From Gammaproteobacteria bacterium (GTDB lineage: Bacteria > Pseudomonadota > Gammaproteobacteria > Eutrophobiales > Eutrophobiaceae): DNA of 10,616 nt. Shown here piece after piece: positions 7,113 to 10,616 of the stretch; the first letter of the stretch is position 1; every line of letters starts with the position of its first letter. The DNA is taken from NCBI GenBank assembly GCA_003645215.1, contig QNEM01000045.1, positions 1 to 10,616 of the forward strand, written 5' to 3'. The notes beneath the pieces are model-generated. The model saw nothing but the letters and a program-made list of their open reading frames with translations. It did no database searches and had not been told where the DNA came from. Both the position numbers and the translations under genes were made by a program.

Positions 7113-7742
7113 ATGTTTGGTCTTGGAAAAAAATCAGTAATGCCGGCCGCCAATGAAGCCTTGCCTGGGCGTCAGGAGAAAATGCTCGTGTCGAACCAGC
7201 ATTTTGTTAAAAACACAGCAATACAGGAACCTTTTCCTGATGGCATGAAGATAGCCATGTTTGGTCTGGGTTGTTTCTGGGGTGTCGAGAGAAAATTCTG
7301 GGAAATTGATGATGTCTATTCAACAGCCGTGGGATATGCGGGTGGCTTAACACCTAATCCGACATACGAAGAGCTATGTACCGGGATGACAGGCCATAAC
7401 GAAGTTGTACGGGTTATTTATGACCCGGAGAAAACCAGCTATAAATCTTTACTCAAAATCTTTTGGGAATCTCATGACCCGACACAGGGAATGCGACAGG
7501 GGAATGATACCGGGACGCAATATCGATCAGGTATATATACCTATGGAGATGAGCAGTTGGAAGTAGCCAATAAATCGGCAATAAAATATCAACAGGCATT
7601 GATCGAAGCTGGTCATGGACAAATCACTACGGAGATACTATCCGCCCCCGAATTTTATTATGCCGAGGATCATCATCAGCAATATCTTGCTAAAAATCCT
7701 AGGGGGTATTGTGGTTTAGGTGGTATGGGTGTCTGTTACTAG
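7113..7742 (+). CDS. msrA: Peptide methionine (S)-S-oxide reductase MsrA
   Basis: 209 residues from the ATG at 7113, with GGAG 7 bases upstream. The enzyme reduces methionine-S-sulfoxide in proteins and free Met, using thioredoxin. The catalytic GCFWG motif is at 53-57 (Cys54). It is followed by VGYAGG, NPTYEELC, TGHNEVVRVIYDP, HDPTQGMRQGNDTGTQYRS and YYAEDHHQQYL, all hallmarks of the family. Two C-terminal cysteines (Cys200 and Cys208, in GYCGLGGMGVCY) match the recycling cysteines 198 and 206 of the E. coli enzyme. The extended N-terminus with PxxALPGR is also of the E. coli type. There is no signal peptide, so it is cytoplasmic. It looks intact and monocistronic: a MITE-like repeat follows and the next genes run the other way. 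Confidence 0.97.
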   Translation: MFGLGKKSVMPAANEALPGRQEKMLVSNQHFVKNTAIQEPFPDGMKIAMFGLGCFWGVERKFWEIDDVYSTAVGYAGGLTPNPTYEELCTGMTGHNEVVRVIYDPEKTSYKSLLKIFWESHDPTQGMRQGNDTGTQYRSGIYTYGDEQLEVANKSAIKYQQALIEAGHGQITTEILSAPEFYYAEDHHQQYLAKNPRGYCGLGGMGVCY

Positions 7743-7776
7743 ATTATTTCTGAACCAGGGAAACTTTTATTATTTA

Positions 7777-7939
7777 GATTAGTCATTTCGAACCTATAAA
7801 GGTGAGAATTCTATCGTAGGCATTCCGAACACTTGTGAGGGATCTTTTACTCAATACTAATTTAAAAGCAAGATCCCAAGGTCTCTCACTTCGTATCGAG
7901 ATGACAAGATGAGGCTTGATTAGGAATGACAGTCTAATC
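7777..7939. repeat. MITE-like nested inverted repeat
   Basis: The outer ends GATTAG-TCATT (7777-7787) and AATGA-(4 nt)-CTAATC (7925-7939) are inverted copies. Inside, GGCATTCCGAAC...GTGAGGGATCTT (7819-7846) pairs imperfectly with AAGATCCC...TCTCTCACTTCG...GAGATGAC (7870-7904). This includes a perfect 8-bp GGGATCTT/AAGATCCC stem and an inner TTTTA/TAAAA stem. A further CATTTCGAACC...GGTGAGAATTCT copy lies at 7784-7812. Motifs of the type CATTCCGAAC...GTGAGGGATCT are known from dispersed, non-coding palindromic elements in many bacteria. No reading frame is present. It may also act as a weak transcription stop for msrA. Confidence 0.7.
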
Positions 7940-7971
7940 CCTGATCAATGGCTTTTTAGACTTGTAATGCT

Positions 7972-7991
7972 GAAATACGTCCATGTATTTC
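7972..7991. other. Short perfect hairpin after the 51-residue gene
   Basis: GAAATAC (7972-7978) pairs with GTATTTC (7985-7991). It lies 18 bases beyond the stop of the minus-strand peptide gene. There is no U-run after it on the minus strand, so it is at most a weak or rho-assisted stop or an mRNA end stabiliser. Confidence 0.3.
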
Positions 7992-8008
7992 CGTGTTGTC
8001 GTTCGTGT

Positions 8009-8164
8009 TCAGGCTTTGCCTTTCGAGGTCTTGGTGTTGTCAGCTTTTTTCGATGTCTTCAGACTCGATGACTTGGTTTGTGATGAGTTTTTATTGTCAA
8101 TCGGGTGCGGATAAATCGGTATCATGCTGCCAGATGAGGTCCTTACATATCTTGTTTTATTCAT
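8009..8164 (-). CDS. Small basic Ser/Thr/Lys-rich protein (51 aa), unrecognised
   Basis: The ATG at 8164 is preceded by AAGGACGGA, whose GGA ends 7 bases before it. The frame opens further upstream to 8260, but that part overlaps the 3' end of the PilZ gene and has no ribosome site, so the shorter start is preferred. Residues 1-25 (MNKTRYVRTSSGSMIPIYPH and on) look compositionally normal. Residues 26-51 are low-complexity Ser, Thr and Lys with repeated KTSK-like steps, giving a strongly basic tail that is probably disordered. No membrane span or cysteine is present. It starts 16 bases after the PilZ gene stop, so the two are probably co-transcribed. It could bind nucleic acid or another acidic partner, but I do not recognise the family. 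Confidence 0.55.
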   Translation of the reverse strand: MNKTRYVRTSSGSMIPIYPHPIDNKNSSQTKSSSLKTSKKADNTKTSKGKA

Positions 8165-8180
8165 AATTAATTCCGTCCTT

Positions 8181-8693
8181 TTAACCTGCTGATGGAAATG
8201 CTGCTGCATATTTATTGACCCATTCTTCAGCGACACGTTCATCGTTAACAAATGGACCATCTTGATGTCTCTTGGTTCTTAGATAGGTCTCAATGTGACA
8301 AATCTGTTCAACAACACGAGCACGGTGTACATCTTCGGGTGTTAGCCACATGCCTATTTCAAAATGGTCGTCCATAGTTCTGACTAATACGACCTTACCG
8401 CGAAAGATCTGTACCTCGCCCCTGAGTGGAATTGATATTTCAACCTTGATGCCTGGTTTCAGATATTTTTCTGATCTAAAACATAGACCAATGGTTTTTT
8501 CGTGCTCGGGGATGTGATTTTTTTCTCTGTCAAACCAGAGTCTTTTACAACTTAAAGGGAATGCAGATGGATGATGTATGAAACCTGACAGCAGCCCATC
8601 ATCAATCGTCGCAGAATACTGTCTACCACCTGGCGCAGCGGGTCGGCCATGTCTGGAAACCTTCTGATACGCTTGAGCCATCATATGTGCCAT
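8181..8693 (-). CDS. PilZ-domain protein with degenerate c-di-GMP motif
   Basis: 170 residues from the ATG at 8693, with GGAGG 7 bases upstream. Residues about 37-135 follow the PilZ fold: GFIHHPSAFPLSCK, then IGLCFRSEKYLKPG, IFRGKVVLVRTMDDHFEIGMWL and RARVVEQICHIETY. The C-terminus (EEWVNKYAAAFP) is typical of a group of gammaproteobacterial PilZ proteins with an extra C-terminal helix. The canonical c-di-GMP ligands are not seen: there is no RxxxR before the barrel (HHPS where RHPS is common), and the D/NxSxxG site is reduced to TIGL. It may therefore act through protein contacts rather than bind the nucleotide; this is inference. It is cytoplasmic and is followed within 16 bases by the small basic gene. 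Confidence 0.82.
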   Translation of the reverse strand: MAHMMAQAYQKVSRHGRPAAPGGRQYSATIDDGLLSGFIHHPSAFPLSCKRLWFDREKNHIPEHEKTIGLCFRSEKYLKPGIKVEISIPLRGEVQIFRGKVVLVRTMDDHFEIGMWLTPEDVHRARVVEQICHIETYLRTKRHQDGPFVNDERVAEEWVNKYAAAFPSAG

Positions 8694-9052
8694 GGTGAAA
8701 CCTCCATCAGCGGATTGTTTTTAAGCTGTTTAGTGTATTTGTAGACCATTAGAACAAATAAATCAAGTAAATATCTATAAATAACCGATAGTTAGGATAA
8801 TTACTTAAACTAATTATCATAAAGATGACTTAACTTTCGGTGTCTAAATCTCTGAATAATATAAATTTACGATGATAAAAATCATGAAATTACGCCCGAC
8901 TTATATTAAAAATAACTATAAAAATCAATATGATATAGGTTGTTCAATTCTTTTGTGTCATAATCCTTCGCCAATAATTTGAGCGCTGAATTTAAGCAAT
9001 TTTCTACTCGAATTAAGAATTATGGCGGGAAGTGTGATTTGGAGTTAAATAT
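8694..9052. other. 359-bp AT-rich divergent intergenic region
   Basis: This gap separates the minus-strand PilZ gene from the plus-strand coiled-coil gene and should hold both promoters. It is very AT-rich, with runs such as TATAAATAA near 8777 and CATAAT at 8959-8964, which could be a -10 box for the rightward gene. No -35 box stands out. I see no gene, no terminator and no long repeat in it. Confidence 0.5.
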
Positions 9053-9511
9053 ATGAAATACGTTCTACTGATTGTAATCGCCCTGGTGATAGGCACTGTA
9101 GCATTTGTCTTTGGCTGGTTTGGTAGTGATAGCGATAATCTTGTGGTGAGTACACCTGTCATTCAGACTGAAACAGCTGACGAGATTATGGATGCGAGTG
9201 AAATCGCCGAAGAAGAACGTTATGTAGCGATTCTGGCTGAATACAAGAAACTGGAAAAGGCACGAAGGAACCTGGATAGAAGATTAGCGCGAATTAAAGC
9301 CGTCATGTGGAATGTTCAATTACCAGCCGAACAAGCTGAGGAAATAGTCAGTAAGATCAGAAAAGGCTATGCACTTTTAAAGTCAAAAAAGCTGCTTGGT
9401 GCATTTTCTGGCTTACAGGCTGTCAGTGACGAGCTGGCACGCGTAGAGTTTGCGTATCAGAACCTGGAAGGCGTGGTAGAAGAAATTAAAGCAGCAAAAA
9501 CAGGGGCTTGA
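9053..9511 (+). CDS. Membrane-anchored coiled-coil protein, unrecognised
   Basis: 152 residues from the ATG at 9053, with GGAG 8 bases upstream. Residues 3-23 are one hydrophobic span (YVLLIVIALVIGTVAFVFGW) with few basic residues, so it may be a signal anchor with the C-terminus in the periplasm. An acidic linker (25-55: SDSD, TETADEIMDASEIAEEE) follows. A charged helical region then runs to the end (about 56-150), with heptad-like spacing in AILAEYKKLEKARRNLDRRLARIKA and EIVSKIRKGYALLKSKKLLG. There are no cysteines or catalytic motifs. It stands alone, with long gaps on both sides. A structural or scaffolding role at the inner membrane is the most that can be said. Confidence 0.72.
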   Translation: MKYVLLIVIALVIGTVAFVFGWFGSDSDNLVVSTPVIQTETADEIMDASEIAEEERYVAILAEYKKLEKARRNLDRRLARIKAVMWNVQLPAEQAEEIVSKIRKGYALLKSKKLLGAFSGLQAVSDELARVEFAYQNLEGVVEEIKAAKTGA

Positions 9512-9680
9512 ACGTTATAAGCTGATTGAATAGTCAGTTCCCCAACTCTAATCAGTTAATCTCCGATAATAATAAAGTAGTAATCAAACGTAGGCCCATC
9601 TATTCAGACACGTATTTTATGTAATGCCTTATAATTCAAATAGTTTCCTATAGCGAAACAATCAATCAATAAAATAACTA

Positions 9681-9708
9681 TTGTAAAATATAAGTAAACA
9701 GCTATATT
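9681..9708 (+). promoter_or_regulatory. Possible promoter of the candidate small RNA
   Basis: TTGTAA (9681-9686) and TATATT (9703-9708) are 16 bases apart. The -10 matches the consensus at five of six positions and the -35 at four. The predicted start is near 9715, about 115 bases before the terminator run. AT-rich background makes chance matches likely. Confidence 0.3.
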
Positions 9709-9714
9709 TGTACA

Positions 9715-9829
9715 TTCTTGTCACAGCGTGTTGCCAGTTATAAAAAAGCGCGTCAATAGGTGGCAGGAATTTCCCTAAAAATGGTCTGAAATGACTATTT
9801 CAAAGCGCACAGGACGTGCGCTTTTTTTT
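9715..9829 (+). ncRNA. Candidate small regulatory RNA (about 115 nt)
   Basis: A strong intrinsic terminator stands alone, about 290 bases past the nearest upstream stop codon and 125 before the next gene, so it probably ends its own transcript. Upstream are a promoter-like pair (9681-9708) and two further hairpins: TGCCA/TGGCA (9731-9735 with about 9761-9765) and GAAAT-GACT-ATTTC (9788-9801), directly abutting the terminator stem. No long reading frame exists inside. I recognise no known RNA family. The alternative is a long 3' UTR of the coiled-coil gene. Confidence 0.35.
9802..9829 (+). terminator. Intrinsic terminator
   Basis: AAAGCGCAC (9802-9810) pairs perfectly with GTGCGCTTT (9816-9824) around a 5-base loop AGGAC. 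It is followed by a T-run to 9829. This is a textbook rho-independent stop for plus-strand transcription. Confidence 0.9.
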
Positions 9830-9890
9830 ATATCTGATTGCCAATAGTTTCATTTAGCTTCATTAAATATAACATTTTCCCTACATAATG

Positions 9891-9919
9891 TTGCGCCGCA
9901 CAATATTGTCGTGTATATT
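9891..9919 (+). promoter_or_regulatory. Possible phasin promoter
   Basis: TTGCGC (9891-9896) and TATATT (9914-9919) are exactly 17 bases apart. The -10 matches five of six positions but the -35 only three. The predicted start is near 9926, about 29 bases before the ATG. Both boxes are overlapped by TTGC-N3-GCA motifs, which fits a repressed promoter. Confidence 0.4.
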
Positions 9920-9928
9920 GCACTGCAA
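9891..9928. promoter_or_regulatory. Two PhaR-like TTGC-N3-GCA operator sites
   Basis: TTGCACTGCAA (9918-9928) is the core of a perfect 7-1-7 palindrome, TATTGCA-C-TGCAATA (9916-9930). A second site, TTGCGCCGCAC (9891-9901), lies 27 bases upstream. PhaR, the PHA-responsive repressor of phasin genes, is known to bind TGC-rich sites such as CTGC-N3-GCAG. The sites cover the predicted -35 and -10 boxes of a phasin gene. The link to PhaR is inferred, since no phaR gene is in the window. Confidence 0.5.
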
Positions 9929-9954
9929 TAACTATTTATAACTGGAGAATTATT

Positions 9955-10269
9955 ATGAATGATCAAATTGAAAATTTAGTAGCACCTTTAAAAGAGCTTA
10001 CAGCTTTAGCCGTTAGTAACATCGAAAAACTGACTGAACTTCAGCTCAAGAGTATTGAAGAAAGTGCTAGTGCAAGTGTTGAGGCATTAAAATCTGCAAC
10101 AGCAATAAACGATGTTGAAGGTTTTCAGTCTTACCTTTCTGCACAAGCTGAATCTGCAAAAGATATTGCTAAAAATGCTCAGGCAAGCGCACAGACAATC
10201 GCTGAGCTTGGTAAAAGCTACGCAGAAGAAGCTGGTAAAATTGTCAAGGATGCAATGCCTAACAGCTAA
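9955..10269 (+). CDS. Phasin family protein
   Basis: 104 residues from the ATG at 9955, with GGAG 7 bases upstream. Phasins coat the surface of polyhydroxyalkanoate (PHA) storage granules in the cytoplasm and control their size and number. The protein is all-helical and Ala-, Ser-, Glu- and Lys-rich, with no cysteine. It has the family layout: an N-terminal amphipathic helix (PLKELTALAVSNIEKLTELQ, 11-30), then SIEESASASVEALKSA, then a long Ala-rich helix with the SAQAESAKDIAKNAQAS pattern (about 62-78). It is of similar size to short phasin_2 proteins. It stands alone, with its own operator-like sites and a strong terminator. No PHA synthase gene is in view, so PHA accumulation by this organism is inferred. 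Confidence 0.88.
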   Translation: MNDQIENLVAPLKELTALAVSNIEKLTELQLKSIEESASASVEALKSATAINDVEGFQSYLSAQAESAKDIAKNAQASAQTIAELGKSYAEEAGKIVKDAMPNS

Positions 10270-10301
10270 TCATCTATCTTTGTAACTAATCCTGTATGGG
10301 G

Positions 10302-10324
10302 CTAATTCTTCACAATAGAATTAG
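10302..10324. other. Perfect 8-bp hairpin between phasin stop and terminator
   Basis: CTAATTCT (10302-10309) pairs with AGAATTAG (10317-10324) around a 7-base loop. It has no T-run and lies 16 bases before the terminator stem. It may protect the phasin mRNA 3' end from nucleases. Confidence 0.45.
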
Positions 10325-10340
10325 TTCTGGGAAAAGAAAA

Positions 10341-10364
10341 AAGCCGCTAATCGCGGCTTTTTTT
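10341..10364. terminator. Bidirectional intrinsic terminator between phasin and mtaB
   Basis: AAGCCGC (10341-10347) pairs with GCGGCTT (10353-10359) around TAATC. A T-run follows on the plus strand (to 10364). An A-run before it (10335-10342) gives a T-run on the minus strand. It therefore can end both the phasin transcript and the convergent mtaB transcript. Confidence 0.9.
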
Positions 10365-10394
10365 GTGTCTTTATTTTATTCGTATAGCTTCAAA

Positions 10395-10616
10395 CTATAT
10401 TTTTTCAGCTAATATATTTGCACCACTTGGATTTACACAGGTGAGTCTGCCCTGTTGTATTGTGTTTGTGAGGACTTCACCGGAATCAATGTCAATCTGC
10501 GTGCGTATGAAATTCGGGGTGTAGCCAAAATATCTTGTTGTCCCGGTTTGTTCAGTCTTCGAACTGCCTTCCCATAAAATCGGAAATGCTTTATTGATAT
10601 ATTTTTGCAGGTAAGT
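10395..10616 (-). CDS. mtaB: C-terminal end of tRNA t6A37 methylthiotransferase MtaB (partial)
   Basis: The last 73 codons of a gene that enters from the right edge and stops with TAG at 10397-10395. The segment PILWEGSSK, then GYTPNFIRTQI and VLTNTIQQGRL has the pattern of the C-terminal TRAM-like domain of MtaB-type methylthiotransferases, in which VLWE, a GYTxNY motif and a short beta-barrel end are typical. MtaB is a radical SAM iron-sulfur enzyme that adds a methylthio group to t6A at position 37 of tRNAs reading ANN codons. The catalytic part is outside the window. The related MiaB and RimO also end in TRAM domains, so the assignment rests on a short stretch, but the GYTPNF motif favours MtaB. 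Confidence 0.72.
   Translation of the reverse strand, partial: TYLQKYINKAFPILWEGSSKTEQTGTTRYFGYTPNFIRTQIDIDSGEVLTNTIQQGRLTCVNPSGANILAEKI

Larger units (their letters stand above)
9512..9954. other. 443-bp intergenic region with candidate small RNA and phasin promoter
   Basis: No protein gene is supported here. The left part (9512-9670) is AT-rich and featureless apart from a short CTGATT/AATCAG inverted pair soon after the upstream stop. The middle holds a promoter-like pair and a three-hairpin block ending in a strong terminator (9715-9829). The right part holds the phasin promoter and two TTGC-N3-GCA sites (9891-9928). Confidence 0.6.

Noticed and set aside
8009..8260. 83-residue version of the small basic protein starting at 8260
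   Set aside because: The extra 32 residues overlap the PilZ gene and have no ribosome site; the ATG at 8164 has one.

Overview
The window reads as a chromosomal segment of a moderately AT-rich gammaproteobacterium whose order I cannot fix. The support is an MsrA with the extended N-terminus and two C-terminal cysteines of the E. coli enzyme, an MtaB tail, a gammaproteobacterial-style PilZ protein, a short phasin and clear Shine-Dalgarno sites. No tRNA, rRNA, CRISPR array or intact transposon is visible.

Left part, minus strand. A long reading frame enters from the left edge (1-1641). Its N-terminus looks like the DNA-binding head of an ISL3-family transposase that has lost its zinc ligands. 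The catalytic core is replaced by at least five tandem helical repeats of 82-90 residues. Its leader carries a promoter, a near-perfect CRP-type site and a TTGC-N3-GCA motif. Upstream lies a cyclic-nucleotide-binding protein (2033-2671) with an MshEN/GspE-N-like c-di-GMP-type motif at its N-terminus and no DNA-binding domain.

Middle part, minus strand. A tight run of exported proteins: a DUF4139 protein (4643-5998), a shorter DUF4139 paralogue broken by a frameshift (3478-4621) and a Sel1-repeat periplasmic protein (2811-3446). Gaps are 21 and 31 bases, so this is probably one operon. Beyond it, a TauE/SafE-type permease (6278-7000) is divergent from msrA (7113-7742).

Right part. A MITE-like inverted repeat (7777-7939) follows msrA. 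A minus-strand pair comes next: a PilZ-domain protein and a 51-residue basic peptide. Then a plus-strand membrane-anchored coiled-coil protein (9053-9511), a possible small RNA ending at a strong terminator (9715-9829), and a phasin gene (9955-10269) with two PhaR-like TTGC-N3-GCA sites over its promoter. A bidirectional terminator separates the phasin from the convergent 3' end of mtaB at the right edge.

Possible links: the same TTGC-N3-GCA motif occurs before the phasin and in the leader of the transposase-derived repeat gene, which hints at shared PHA-linked control. The strongest candidate for something undescribed is the 1-1641 gene. Next are the combined c-di-GMP-like/cNMP sensor and the possible small RNA.
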